From the NCBI RefSeq assembly GCF_002120225.1, contig NZ_LAPZ01000007.1, forward strand, positions 124,001-188,000: a stretch of DNA of 64,000 bases, read 5' to 3'. Origin of the DNA: Tenacibaculum holothuriorum. Lineage in GTDB: Bacteria; Bacteroidota; Bacteroidia; Flavobacteriales; Flavobacteriaceae. The translations under genes were made by a program, and so were the position numbers. Shown piece by piece: positions 18,867 through 28,235 of this stretch (position 1 is the first letter of the stretch; each line of letters begins with the position of its first letter). The notes under the pieces are model-generated. The model searched no databases. It was not told the DNA's origin and saw only the letters and a program-made list of their open reading frames with translations.

Positions 18867-21311
18867 TTAAAAACTCATACTCGTTTTAAAGTTTAAAACT
18901 CTGCCTGTCATAAAATTAGGAATTCCGTATTGTCTTTTACTATATGCATCTCGAACCCAAGTGTTAGTGTTAGAGTTTTTAATATCAAAAATGTTGAATA
19001 ATTCTAAACCTACAGTAAATTCTTTAAAGTGTTGTAAAAATTTACTTGTAGGTGTTTTATTGGCATCAACAAAAATATATGAGAGTCCTAAATCTGCACG
19101 TTTATAGTCATTTAAACGATTTTGGAACTCATAAACATCAGAATATGCTGGTGCTCCACCTGGTAAACCAGTATTGTAAACAATATTTAAATAAGCTTTT
19201 AAATCTGGTAAATTAGGAACATAATCTTGAAAAAGTACACCGAACTTTAAACGTTGATCTGTGGGCCTTGCTATATAACCACGATTGTTGATATTTTCTT
19301 CAGTTTTTAAATATCCAAAACTCACCCAACTATCATTTCCTGGAACAAATTCTCCATTTAAACGAATATCTAATCCGTAAGCGTAAGCTTCAGTAACATT
19401 ATCTGCTCTATAACGAACCCTTACATTATCTACTGAATAGGCATTTACGTTTGATAAATCTTTATAATATAATTCGGTAGTTAGTTTAAAAGGTCGTTCC
19501 CAAAGTGTAAAACTATAATCGTTACCAGCAACTATATGAATTGATTTTTGCGCTTTTACCTCAGGATGAATTTTACCATCAAAATCTCTTAACTCTTTAT
19601 AAAAAGGAGGTTGAGAATACCATCCTCCTGAAAGTCTGAAAAGCATGTCGCTATTCCAGTCTGGTTTAATAGCGAATTGAGCTCTTGGGCTAAAAGTTGT
19701 ATGACTTTTAGATGAGGTAATATTGTCTGAAACTGTCCAATGATGAGTTCTTACACCAAGATTTAACCATATCTCGTTATCATTCCAATTTGTTTTTCTA
19801 CTGAATTGTAAAAATCCAGAAAGACGGTTAATGTCTACATTATTTCGAGCATCTACTTTTTGAAAAGGTTCTATAGGACCTGTAAAAGGCTCATATGGTT
19901 GATTATTTCCTGTATGATGAGGCGGACGAATAGAAAAACCTAACGAATCGATTACTTCCCATTCTTTAATTCGGTCTTTAATATTTTCTTTTTGATATTT
20001 AACTCCAGCTCGCCATTCATTTTTTCCATCTTTCAATGTAGCTCTTAACTGTACATTACTAATTAAGGCATCTAAATCGTTACGAGCATGATTTACTTGC
20101 GAACCAATTCCTTGAGCGAATTGAACTTCACCAAAACTTTCAGAACCAATATTACCATCAACTTCACCTAATGCATAAGCAGCAGCGATGTCAAAATATT
20201 CTTGCTCTTGCGTGTTAAACGAAGATACAGTTCCTGTAAGCTTTAAATTTTCATTTACTTGATATTCCGCAGAAAATGCTCCGAACAATGTTTTAAATTG
20301 GTCTTCTTCTTGCCCTTGATAAAAAACAATCAATTCTAACGGATTTGCAACTGTACCAAAACGAGTTCGCCTTGTTAGAGGTTTATAGTTATAATCGTTT
20401 AAAGAAAAGTTTCCTAAAAAGTTTAAGGTTAACTTTTCGTTTGCTTTATAACTTAAAAATGTTTGTACATCGGTAAATTTAGGTCTAAAATTAACTTCGG
20501 TTTGTTTGCTATTTACAAAAAGGCTGTTGTCTCTATATCGAACTCCTAAAATAGCACTCAGTTTATTGTTTAAAAAAGTATCTTCTACAGTAATTCCTCC
20601 ACCTAATAAGCTTAAATCAATACGAGCTCCGAATTCTTTAGGCTTTCTGTAAGTAATATCTAAAACAGAAGAAAGTTTGTCTCCGTATTTTGCTTGAAAT
20701 CCACCAGCAGAAAACTTAATATTCTGAATCATATGTGTGTTTATAAAGCTTAATCCTTCTTGCTGACCAGAACGGATTAAAAAAGGACGGTAAACTTCAA
20801 TACCATTTACATATACCAAGTTTTCATCAAAATTTCCACCGCGAACATTGTACTGTGTACTTAATTCGTTGTTGTTGCTAACTCCTGGTAAAGTCATTAA
20901 CACATTTTCAACACCTGAATTGGCACCTACTAAGGTATTTACCTTTTTAGTTTCTATTTTAGTAATTCCTTGTGCTTCGTTTTTTTGATTTTTTACAATA
21001 ACCTCTTCTAACTCTTGCGTCTTGAAAGTTAACGTAGGAGAGAAGTTAAAAACTCTACTTCCTCTGGCTGTGAATTTTTTACTAATAGTTTTATAGGAAA
21101 CGTGTGTAAATGTAACCGAAACCGTTTTTCTTACAGGAATAGTAAATTGATATTCACCATTTTTATTCGTAGTTGTTCCGTCTTTTAAGTAAGTAATTGC
21201 TACTCCTTCAATAGGTTGGTTATACTTGTTTATAATTTTACCTTTTACTGTGGCTGTTTTTTGCGCAAAAACTAGCGCAGGAAATAACAATAGTATAAGT
21301 AGTTTTCTCAA
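18867..21311 (-). CDS. TonB-dependent outer-membrane receptor
   Basis: An 814-residue outer-membrane protein. It has a signal peptide (residues 1-16, ending FAQ), a carboxypeptidase-D-regulatory-like beta-sandwich (about 20-100, KGKIINKYNQPIEGVAI), a plug domain (about 105-225, with LMTLPGVSNNNELSTQYNVRGG) and a C-terminal beta-barrel ending in aromatic MSF. There is no SusD partner, so it is not a classic glycan-uptake pair. The substrate may be a siderophore, cofactor or peptide. It is preceded by an M23 peptidase gene 22 bases away on the same strand and followed by a lipoprotein gene, so the three may form one transcript. Confidence 0.92.
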   Translation of the reverse strand: MRKLLILLLFPALVFAQKTATVKGKIINKYNQPIEGVAITYLKDGTTTNKNGEYQFTIPVRKTVSVTFTHVSYKTISKKFTARGSRVFNFSPTLTFKTQELEEVIVKNQKNEAQGITKIETKKVNTLVGANSGVENVLMTLPGVSNNNELSTQYNVRGGNFDENLVYVNGIEVYRPFLIRSGQQEGLSFINTHMIQNIKFSAGGFQAKYGDKLSSVLDITYRKPKEFGARIDLSLLGGGITVEDTFLNNKLSAILGVRYRDNSLFVNSKQTEVNFRPKFTDVQTFLSYKANEKLTLNFLGNFSLNDYNYKPLTRRTRFGTVANPLELIVFYQGQEEDQFKTLFGAFSAEYQVNENLKLTGTVSSFNTQEQEYFDIAAAYALGEVDGNIGSESFGEVQFAQGIGSQVNHARNDLDALISNVQLRATLKDGKNEWRAGVKYQKENIKDRIKEWEVIDSLGFSIRPPHHTGNNQPYEPFTGPIEPFQKVDARNNVDINRLSGFLQFSRKTNWNDNEIWLNLGVRTHHWTVSDNITSSKSHTTFSPRAQFAIKPDWNSDMLFRLSGGWYSQPPFYKELRDFDGKIHPEVKAQKSIHIVAGNDYSFTLWERPFKLTTELYYKDLSNVNAYSVDNVRVRYRADNVTEAYAYGLDIRLNGEFVPGNDSWVSFGYLKTEENINNRGYIARPTDQRLKFGVLFQDYVPNLPDLKAYLNIVYNTGLPGGAPAYSDVYEFQNRLNDYKRADLGLSYIFVDANKTPTSKFLQHFKEFTVGLELFNIFDIKNSNTNTWVRDAYSKRQYGIPNFMTGRVLNFKTSMSF

Positions 21312-21333
21312 AATAAATACAGTGATGAATTAG

Positions 21334-23025
21334 TTACTTTCTAAAAAACGTAGCAGAAATGGTTTTGGTATTCCCTACATTATCAGAAACTACAAGTTTA
21401 AAAAGATGTTTGCTACCTACCAACTTTTTGTCATTAAAATCGTAAGTAAGAATTCCTTTTTTATGATTATATTCCATTAAAACCCAGTCACCATCAATGG
21501 TAGCAACATAATCATTAATGCCAGATTGTTTGTCTTTAATTTTTACTTTCAATGCAGAAAGTTTAGAAACCCATTGCTTATTTTTAAAGTTAACTAAATA
21601 GGCAGTAGGTGGAATAGAATCGTATTTTAAAGTATAACTACCTAAGCTTTTGGTAGTAGTAAAGACTTTATTTTCTTTTTTACGTGTTGATGTGTATCTC
21701 GGATATTTTTTACGAGTAACATTGGCAATATATACTTGTTTTTTTTGTTGAGAATTTAAATGATCGGTAAAAAATGTTAGCGTATATCTTTTGTTTAGAG
21801 GTATTGTAGGTTCATGAATTTTAGCAATACCATTATCTATTGAAAAATCTAAAAAACAATCTTCGTAAAAAGTATTTTTAGGAAAAGCAATAGTTACATT
21901 TTTCTGTTGAAACTTATTAAATTCTTTGTGCTTAATTTTATATGCTGTGGTATCAATTTTTTTTAAAAGAGTATTGCTTGCTACACCTTGTACAGGAATT
22001 TTTATAGAAGCAGTATTGTTCACAAAATCTTTAGCGATGATTTCAATATTGTAATTGTAACCATTTTCAATGTCAATTTTTCCGTTATTAATTAAATCTT
22101 CATAAATGCTAAGCTTATTGGCTTTTACTTTATGCGTTTTTTGAATTCTACTTCTGTATTTAGCATAGTGAGGATAATCAATTAGTAAGTTAATGTATTT
22201 ACTTTCAGGGAAAGAAAAAGTTTCTAAATCATGATAATACACGCGATTACCATTTATTTTCATTTCTAAACTATATACACCGTTTTTATTAAGAGCATCA
22301 TCTAAACGATCAAAAACATTTACCCCAAAACCAATAGTACCACTTGCAGAAATTCTATTAGCAATGTATTTACCACTGCCTAAATTTTTAATTTCTAAAT
22401 CGGTTTTTTGAGCTGTATTATTTATACGAGCATCTTCAGAAAGCGGATAAACCATTAATTTTCTAAAAATAGGAACTTTAGTATCTGAAGGTTTTAAACC
22501 AAATAACATTGGGTTTATGATATGTTCGGTTTCAGTATCTCTAATTTCATAGTGTAGGTGAGGACCTCCAGAACTTCCGCTATCTCCTGTATATCCTAAA
22601 AGTTGCCCTTTTTTAATAGGAAATTTTTCAGGGTTTGGAAAAATATTACCAGTACTATATTTCTTCTTTTTGTATTGAATCTTTTTGATATAAGCTTGAA
22701 CTTCTGGAGCATATTTTTTTAAATGTGCATACACAGTTGTATATCCATTAGGATGATTCATATACAAAGCTTTTCCAAAACCATATTGAGAAACTTTTAG
22801 TCGAGAAATATATCCATCAGCTGGAGCATAAATAGGAATTCCTTGTTTACCTAAGGTTTTTATATCAACTCCAGAGTGAAAATGATTACTGCGCAATTCC
22901 CCAAAAGTTCCCGAAAGAATAATCGGAATTTTTAAAGGAGCCGAAAAATAGTGTTTAGGATATTGTTTCTGCGCAATTACAGCGCAACAAAAAAAAGTCA
23001 TTAAAAATGAAATAAATACTCTCAA
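21334..23025 (-). CDS. M23-family peptidoglycan metallopeptidase
   Basis: A 563-residue exported protein with a signal peptide (residues 1-18, ending IAQ). The LytM/M23 domain is at the N-terminus: HSGVD with zinc ligands His50 and Asp54, YAHL with His101, and HLHYE with His156 and His158. All four expected catalytic and metal residues are present, so an active endopeptidase is likely. The remaining 400 residues are beta-rich and of unknown role. It probably cleaves peptidoglycan cross-links in the periplasm. It heads the minus-strand block with the TonB receptor and lipoprotein. Confidence 0.92.
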   Translation of the reverse strand: MRVFISFLMTFFCCAVIAQKQYPKHYFSAPLKIPIILSGTFGELRSNHFHSGVDIKTLGKQGIPIYAPADGYISRLKVSQYGFGKALYMNHPNGYTTVYAHLKKYAPEVQAYIKKIQYKKKKYSTGNIFPNPEKFPIKKGQLLGYTGDSGSSGGPHLHYEIRDTETEHIINPMLFGLKPSDTKVPIFRKLMVYPLSEDARINNTAQKTDLEIKNLGSGKYIANRISASGTIGFGVNVFDRLDDALNKNGVYSLEMKINGNRVYYHDLETFSFPESKYINLLIDYPHYAKYRSRIQKTHKVKANKLSIYEDLINNGKIDIENGYNYNIEIIAKDFVNNTASIKIPVQGVASNTLLKKIDTTAYKIKHKEFNKFQQKNVTIAFPKNTFYEDCFLDFSIDNGIAKIHEPTIPLNKRYTLTFFTDHLNSQQKKQVYIANVTRKKYPRYTSTRKKENKVFTTTKSLGSYTLKYDSIPPTAYLVNFKNKQWVSKLSALKVKIKDKQSGINDYVATIDGDWVLMEYNHKKGILTYDFNDKKLVGSKHLFKLVVSDNVGNTKTISATFFRK

Positions 23026-23042
23026 TCTGCAACGGTTTATAA

Positions 23043-23050
23043 CAAAAATA
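23043..23050 (-). promoter_or_regulatory. -7 promoter box for the M23 peptidase gene
   Basis: On the minus strand the sequence is TATTTTTG, an exact TAnnTTTG match, 17 bases before the start codon at 23025. No -33 element is visible at 17-23 bases. Confidence 0.45.
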
Positions 23051-23114
23051 CTAAAAAAATAACCAAAGATTTAGTAGGTTAATACTAAGGGAGTTAGTAA
23101 AAATGAGTGAAATT

Positions 23115-23146
23115 TTTGTGAATGTAGTTTGAGATTAATAACTTTG
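23115..23146 (+). promoter_or_regulatory. -33/-7 promoter of the zapA operon
   Basis: TTTG at 23115-23118 and TAACTTTG at 23139-23146 are separated by 20 bases. This is a full match to the Bacteroidota TTTG/TAnnTTTG promoter. It lies 28 bases before the first ATG and is divergent from the M23 gene promoter. Confidence 0.7.
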
Positions 23147-23174
23147 TGAAAATAGTTATATTCTCAAAAAGTAC

Positions 23175-23465
23175 ATGAGTAAGACCTTAGAAGCAATTCA
23201 TTTACTGGAAGATAGGTTGCAAAAACTACTGGTAAATTATGAGTTTTTAAAAGAAGAAAACGAGGTTTTACTTAACAGTAATGCTAAATTGCAATACTTA
23301 TTACAAGAGAAACAATCGGAATTAGAAGCAAAAGAAGAAGAATATAAATTGTTGAAAATTGCGAAAACTATAGAGGGCAGTAACGAAAATACACGAGAAA
23401 CAAAACTCAAAATAAATGCTTTAATTCGAGAGATAGATAAATGTATTACACTCTTGAATTCGTAA
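23175..23465 (+). CDS. Small coiled-coil protein upstream of zapA
   Basis: A 96-residue protein that is helical throughout, with heptad-like leucines (LEAIHLLEDRLQKLL, then a Glu/Lys-rich stretch). It lies 14 bases before zapA in the same transcript. Size, coiled-coil content and position recall ZapB-type or other division-associated coiled coils, but I see no diagnostic motif. A role in cell division with ZapA is inferred from context only. Confidence 0.75.
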   Translation: MSKTLEAIHLLEDRLQKLLVNYEFLKEENEVLLNSNAKLQYLLQEKQSELEAKEEEYKLLKIAKTIEGSNENTRETKLKINALIREIDKCITLLNS

Positions 23466-23479
23466 AATAAGTTCTTTAC

Positions 23480-23767
23480 ATGGCAAAACTAAAAGTTAAT
23501 GTTGTTATAGCTGGTAGAACATATCCTTTAACTGTGCAAAATACTGAAGAGGAAGAAGGAATGCGTAAGGCAGCAAAACAAATTAATGAATTAATTGCTA
23601 AATTTGAACAAAATTATGCTGTGTCCGATAAGCAAGATGTATTAGCAATGTGTGCATTACAATTTGCATCAAAACAGCAAATAAACAAGATATTTAGTTC
23701 AAACGAAGAAGAAAAAGCATTACAACAAATAAACAAATTAACAAGCTTATTAGATAAGCATTTGTAA
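23480..23767 (+). CDS. zapA: Cell division protein ZapA
   Basis: ZapA bundles FtsZ protofilaments at the division ring. The 95-residue protein begins with the typical strand pair (KVNVVIAGRTYPLTV) followed by EEEEGMRKAAKQINELI and a helical coiled coil to the end, as expected for ZapA. It is followed directly by a 6S-like RNA and then rny, an order found in other Flavobacteriia and parallel to the zapA-ssrS arrangement of Proteobacteria. Confidence 0.9.
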   Translation: MAKLKVNVVIAGRTYPLTVQNTEEEEGMRKAAKQINELIAKFEQNYAVSDKQDVLAMCALQFASKQQINKIFSSNEEEKALQQINKLTSLLDKHL

Positions 23768-23794
23768 GTTCTTTAAAATAAAAATTTTAATATA

Positions 23795-23958
23795 CTGCCT
23801 ACATTAGTACATTGTTTAATAAACTCAACGCTATACAATTAAAAAGGATGAGTCTTGGTTAGTAAAGCATGCCGATTTTATTCGGATCCTTGATCAGCCA
23901 GTTAGTCCTAAACCTGTTTTTCAGGAGTTTATAAGACCCTACTGATGTAGGCTTTTTT
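23795..23958 (+). ncRNA. ssrS: 6S RNA (6S-Flavo type)
   Basis: The 210-base gap between zapA and rny holds a structured RNA. Its ends pair in a 13-bp closing stem (23797-23809 with 23940-23952, one G-U pair) followed by a run of T. Inside are a small hairpin (AAACCTG with CAGGAGTTT) on the 3' side, a CCGA/TCGG hairpin near the apex, and a large open centre, as in 6S RNA, which binds and inhibits housekeeping RNA polymerase. The zapA-adjacent position strongly supports the call. The exact ends are estimated; the T run after the stem may act as terminator. Confidence 0.72.
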
Positions 23959-23977
23959 TATACAATTAATCAAAATT

Positions 23978-25543
23978 ATGGAAGGATATGTATTTCCTGC
24001 ATTAGCAGGAATTATTGGTTTAGTAATAGGTTTTCTTATTGCTAAAATGTTAGAAAAATCGAAGGCGAATAAATTAATACAAGAAACAGAAAAAGAAGCT
24101 AAGAATATTCTTAAAGAAGCAAAAGTTGAGGCTGATGCAATTAAGAAAGACAAGATATTTCAAGCAAAAGAAAAGTTTATAGAACTTAAGTCTGAGCATG
24201 AAAAAGTAATTTTAGCTCGTGAAAAGAAAGTTTCTGATGTAGAAAAAAGAGTTAGAGATAAAGAAAGTCAGGTTTCTTCAGAGTTAGATAAAAACAAAAA
24301 ATTGAATCGCTCTCTTGAAAAGAAAGAGGCAGATTTCGATTATAAATTAGAGTTCTTAGACAAAAAAGAATCTGAAATAGAAAAGCTTCACAAACGTCAT
24401 GTAGATATGTTAGAGCAAATCTCAGGTTTATCTGCAGACGAAGCGAAAACAGAGCTTGTAGCGTCTTTAAAAGATGAAGCAAAAGCAGATGCAATGTCGT
24501 TTATTCAAGACACTGTTGAAGAGGCTAAAATGACCGCACAGCAAGAAGCTCGTAAAGTTGTTTTAAATACCATTCAAAGAGTAGGAGTAGAGCAAGCAGT
24601 AGAAAACTGTGTGTCTGTTTTCAACTTAGAGTCAGATGATGTAAAAGGTAGAATTATTGGTAGGGAAGGGCGTAATATTCGTGCTTTAGAAGCTGCTACT
24701 GGAGTAGAGATTATTGTTGATGATACTCCTGAAGCAATTATCTTATCGTGTTTCGATCCTGTTCGTCGTGAAATTGCTCGTTTATCGATGCATAAATTAG
24801 TTACCGACGGAAGAATTCATCCAGCAAGAATTGAAGAAGTTGTTCGTAAAACTGAAAAGCAAATCAATCAAGAAATTATTGAAGTTGGTAAGCGTACAGT
24901 TATCGATTTAGGAATTCATGGTTTGCATCCTGAATTAATTAAAACAGTAGGTCGTATGAAGTATCGTTCTTCTTACGGACAAAACTTATTACAGCACTCT
25001 CGTGAAGTAGCAAACTTATGTGGTATTATGGCTGCTGAAATGGGCTTAAATGCTAAAGCTGCTAAAAGAGCTGGTTTATTACACGATATAGGTAAAGTAC
25101 CAGAAACAGAAAGTGAGTTGCCACACGCATTATTAGGTATGCAATGGGCAGAGAAGTATGGTGAAAAGCCAAATGTATGTAATGCAATTGGAGCTCACCA
25201 CGATGAAATAGAAATGAAGAGTTTAATTGCTCCGATAGTACAGGTTTGTGATGCAATTTCTGGGGCAAGACCAGGAGCTCGTCGTCAAGTTTTAGATAGT
25301 TATATTCAACGTTTAAAAGATTTAGAAGATATTGCTTTTGGATTTAACGGTGTGCAAAAAGCATATGCTATTCAAGCTGGACGTGAATTGCGTGTAATGG
25401 TTGAAAGTGCTAAAGTAAATGATACGAAGGCAGCGGAATTATCTTTCAATATTTCTCAAAAAATACAAAATGATATGACTTATCCAGGTCAAGTTAAAGT
25501 AACTGTTATTAGAGAAACTAGAGCTGTAAATGTAGCTAAGTAA
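23978..25543 (+). CDS. rny: Ribonuclease Y
   Basis: RNase Y is a membrane-anchored endoribonuclease that starts mRNA decay. The 521-residue protein matches family length and order: an N-terminal transmembrane helix (about 4-22), a long charged coiled coil (about 25-200), a KH domain with [15 protein letters not shown] near 225-239, and an HD domain with LLHDIGK near 366-372 and GAHHDE. All metal-binding His/Asp residues of the HD domain are visible. It follows the 6S RNA and ends in a strong terminator. Confidence 0.96.
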   Translation: MEGYVFPALAGIIGLVIGFLIAKMLEKSKANKLIQETEKEAKNILKEAKVEADAIKKDKIFQAKEKFIELKSEHEKVILAREKKVSDVEKRVRDKESQVSSELDKNKKLNRSLEKKEADFDYKLEFLDKKESEIEKLHKRHVDMLEQISGLSADEAKTELVASLKDEAKADAMSFIQDTVEEAKMTAQQEARKVVLNTIQRVGVEQAVENCVSVFNLESDDVKGRIIGREGRNIRALEAATGVEIIVDDTPEAIILSCFDPVRREIARLSMHKLVTDGRIHPARIEEVVRKTEKQINQEIIEVGKRTVIDLGIHGLHPELIKTVGRMKYRSSYGQNLLQHSREVANLCGIMAAEMGLNAKAAKRAGLLHDIGKVPETESELPHALLGMQWAEKYGEKPNVCNAIGAHHDEIEMKSLIAPIVQVCDAISGARPGARRQVLDSYIQRLKDLEDIAFGFNGVQKAYAIQAGRELRVMVESAKVNDTKAAELSFNISQKIQNDMTYPGQVKVTVIRETRAVNVAK

Positions 25544-25567
25544 GAGTTTGCTTTTTAATAAATACAT

Positions 25568-25600
25568 AAAAAATCCGATGAAAATTTCATCGGATTTTTT
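25568..25600. terminator. Bidirectional intrinsic terminator
   Basis: A perfect 16-bp inverted repeat (25568-25583 with 25585-25600) with A and T runs at its ends lies between the convergent rny and the hypothetical gene at 25606. Confidence 0.85.
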
Positions 25601-25605
25601 TATGA

Positions 25606-26355
25606 TTACCTTCTATTTTTATTTCTACCTTTTTCTTTTTTTATATCTTTTTTAAAGTAAAGATTGTCGTCATTGTATCTATCAATCTTTTTTGGCTTTC
25701 TTCTCTTTAAAACTTTACTTCTCTTACCAATTTTTGCATTCGGAACTGCTCTATAGTAGTAGAAGTTATTATCTTCTTTAAACTGTCTGTAATTTCTTCT
25801 AAAATCTCTTCTATAAAAATATACATCGTCATAATCGCAAACATCTCCAATATTAATGTCAATATCAATTCCTACATTGTCGTTGTAATATACATCATCT
25901 TCACAATAATCGTTAAACTTTACATTTCCAAAGAATCTTGGGTTTCCCCAACGGTCGTAACGAATTTTTAAATTTCCTACTCGAGTCATTTGTCCGAATC
26001 TATAATCGATGTAAACACTACCAATTCGTTTTACGTTTCCTCTAGAATCGTAATTAATAAACGAATTTCCTACACGTCTAACACGACCTCTAAAATCACG
26101 TTCAATCCTAACACCTCTATTTACACGAGTTCTACGTCCGTTATAGTCGTAATATCTAGTAGAATTAGGATGTGTATTAAAATCGAAGTCTCCATTTAAG
26201 AAAACGTGGAATTTTACACCTCTTTCTACAAATGAGATTACATCATCATAACGATAATTAACCCCAATTTTGCTAGTTGATTTGTGATTTGTGCTTGCAA
26301 AACTTCCTGTTGCAAATGTCATTAAGCCTAATAATAATAGTACACCTTTTTTCAT
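25606..26355 (-). CDS. Exported protein with short Arg/Tyr/Gly tandem repeats, unknown function
   Basis: A 249-residue protein with a signal peptide (about residues 1-21, ending FAS). The middle contains about four tandem units of 15-16 residues of the form R-V/I-G-N-x-x-I-x-Y-D-x-x-G-x-x (for example RVGNSFINYDSRGNVKR, then RIGSVYIDYRFGQMTR). The units resemble short beta-hairpin repeats of the YD/MORN type. The C-terminus is very basic and tyrosine-rich. I do not recognise a named family; similar proteins appear common in Flavobacteriia. Function unknown. Confidence 0.72.
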   Translation of the reverse strand: MKKGVLLLLGLMTFATGSFASTNHKSTSKIGVNYRYDDVISFVERGVKFHVFLNGDFDFNTHPNSTRYYDYNGRRTRVNRGVRIERDFRGRVRRVGNSFINYDSRGNVKRIGSVYIDYRFGQMTRVGNLKIRYDRWGNPRFFGNVKFNDYCEDDVYYNDNVGIDIDINIGDVCDYDDVYFYRRDFRRNYRQFKEDNNFYYYRAVPNAKIGKRSKVLKRRKPKKIDRYNDDNLYFKKDIKKEKGRNKNRR

Positions 26356-26572
26356 AATTGCTAAATTTTAGGGTTTATTGCTTACTCTGTATGCTTTTCA
26401 GCTTCCGCATTTGTGTATCAATTTTCAAATTGCGTGCCAAAAAAGATGAAAAATCATAACTAATTGTTAGTCAGTTGTTTATTTTTTTATTGATAAGAAA
26501 GTAGATAAAATTTATAATTCGCCGTAAAATGTTCTATATTTATGCGACATACTTTAAAATTTAAGTAAAAAA

Positions 26573-27067
26573 ATGATTGACGCAATTGAAAAAAACTTAT
26601 TGAGAGGAGTAAAGTTGTTAAATTCTATTTCTGATGAAGAATATAGTAACAACACAATTCCTCCTTACTATTCTAGTATAGGTTGTAATATGCGTCACAT
26701 TCTCGATGTGTTTTCTTGTATTTTTAATGGTTTAGAAAGTGGCAGAGTAGATTTTTCTGATAGAGAGAGAAACACGTTAGCTGAACAAGAAACTAGGGCA
26801 GGAATCGTTTATTTTGAGAAAGTTTTGAATCAATTATATAAATTGAATCCGGATGATTTTGATAAAATAATTTCTGTTACAGATGATTTGGGTACAGGAA
26901 AAGTTACTGCAAGTTATACTGTTGGTAGTGCTTTAATTCAAGCACATAGTCATGCCATACATCATTATGCAAGTATTGGTTTTATTATAAATCAATTAGG
27001 AATTGAATTACCAGATGCAGATTTTGGATATAATCCTACAACACCTAAAAAAGTAACAGTTAAATAG
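26573..27067 (+). CDS. DinB-family metal-binding protein
   Basis: A 164-residue DinB/YfiT-like four-helix protein. The expected three histidine ligands can be placed at RHILDVF (about residue 43) and in the SHAIHHYASIGFI segment (about 124-136). Such proteins are often metal-dependent hydrolases or thiol transferases; in organisms with bacillithiol, some DinB-like (BstA-type) proteins are bacillithiol S-transferases. BshC is encoded earlier in this window, so a thiol-transferase role is possible but not shown. It stands alone; its end is 9 bases from the convergent gene at 27077. Confidence 0.8.
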   Translation: MIDAIEKNLLRGVKLLNSISDEEYSNNTIPPYYSSIGCNMRHILDVFSCIFNGLESGRVDFSDRERNTLAEQETRAGIVYFEKVLNQLYKLNPDDFDKIISVTDDLGTGKVTASYTVGSALIQAHSHAIHHYASIGFIINQLGIELPDADFGYNPTTPKKVTVK

Positions 27068-27076
27068 GAGGGAAGT

Positions 27077-28234
27077 TTATCGAGTTATATAAACCCAACC
27101 TTTTAAAACTTTATCAAGTTCTGAATTTCCAAACTTAAGGATGTAAAAATAAGTTCCTGTTGGTAATCCATCTTTTACATCAACTGTATTAGGATTGTTA
27201 GAAATTCCTCCCCAGTTGTTAGTGTAATTTACAGTTTTGTAAACACTATTTCCCCAACGATTAAATATTTCTAAATTATTTTGCTTGTATTGTTCTAAAC
27301 CTTCAAAAACTAACACATCGTTTTTACCATCTCCGTTAGGGCTTATGTATATATTATCATTAGCTAAATCGTCTGTATTAGCAGCAGAGCCTAATGTAAT
27401 AACGACATAATCATTAGGAATAAATATGTTTGAAGTAATTTCTCCTTGATTTAAATCACCATTAATATTAGATTGACCTAAATCAATCCATTTTTGTTCA
27501 GTTTCGTTCCAGCCAACAACTCTTAATTGTCTTAAATCATTAGTAATTGTAGTAATGTCACTTTGATTATCCCAAGTAAGTGTAACCGTGGTTTCTGCAC
27601 TTCCATCTAAATCCCAAAATTCAATATTACTTATGTTTTGTAAGAAAATTTGCTTTTCAGAAGTTGTGAAAGTATTATTAGAAAAGTTAGGTTGAGTTGA
27701 ATTAGGGTCCGAAAAATAATAAGCTCCTTTGAATATTGTAATACTGTTTTGATCTGGAATTCGCATTACTCTAAGTCTATCATCATCTCCAATAGGAAAA
27801 GTAAATTCAGTATCACTAATAATAGAACTGTAACCGTCAACATGATTAGCATCTCCTTCACCAGCATACAAACGATAGTTTATAAAGTCTAAAGAAATGT
27901 TTTTATTATTTCTAGGAGTTATTACTTTACCAGAGATAAAAGATAAATCGTTAGTAATTCCAAGTGATGTTTGTAATTCTAAATTATTTAAAGCATCTAT
28001 ATCTACATCGAAAAATTCAGCTCTTTGGCTACCCGATACAGTTCTTATTTCATTTAAAGCGTAAAAACCAGCAAAACCTAAATTATTGGTAAAATCTCCA
28101 TTATTAACAAGGTTGGTGTGAAAACCTATTTTCCCATCAGAATGGATCCTTACATTACCATTGTTCTGAAAAGCAGTTTGAGCACAAACAATTAGTGAAA
28201 AAAAGTAAATTAAAAATGTTAGTTCTTTTTTCAT
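27077..28234 (-). CDS. Secreted protein with type B T9SS (gliding-motility type) C-terminal domain
   Basis: A 385-residue protein with a signal peptide (about 1-18, ending VCAQ) and a type B T9SS domain at the C-terminus: YISPNGDGKNDVLVFEGLEQY, then LEIFNRWGN and a final GTYFYILKFGN-x-x-x-x-x-LKGWVYI. The N-terminal 280 residues are beta-rich with no known domain. It is the last gene of a five-gene minus-strand array and begins one base after the previous stop. It is the only member with a recognisable T9SS signal, so it may anchor or co-export the rest. That is inference. Confidence 0.85.
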   Translation of the reverse strand: MKKELTFLIYFFSLIVCAQTAFQNNGNVRIHSDGKIGFHTNLVNNGDFTNNLGFAGFYALNEIRTVSGSQRAEFFDVDIDALNNLELQTSLGITNDLSFISGKVITPRNNKNISLDFINYRLYAGEGDANHVDGYSSIISDTEFTFPIGDDDRLRVMRIPDQNSITIFKGAYYFSDPNSTQPNFSNNTFTTSEKQIFLQNISNIEFWDLDGSAETTVTLTWDNQSDITTITNDLRQLRVVGWNETEQKWIDLGQSNINGDLNQGEITSNIFIPNDYVVITLGSAANTDDLANDNIYISPNGDGKNDVLVFEGLEQYKQNNLEIFNRWGNSVYKTVNYTNNWGGISNNPNTVDVKDGLPTGTYFYILKFGNSELDKVLKGWVYITR

Positions 28235-28235
28235 A

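Noticed and set aside
26356..26572. Imperfect inverted repeat near 26407-26435 (CGCATTTG ... CAAATTGCG)
   Set aside because: It is short, has an offset in pairing and is not placed like a terminator or a known operator. I see nothing else supportable in this gap.
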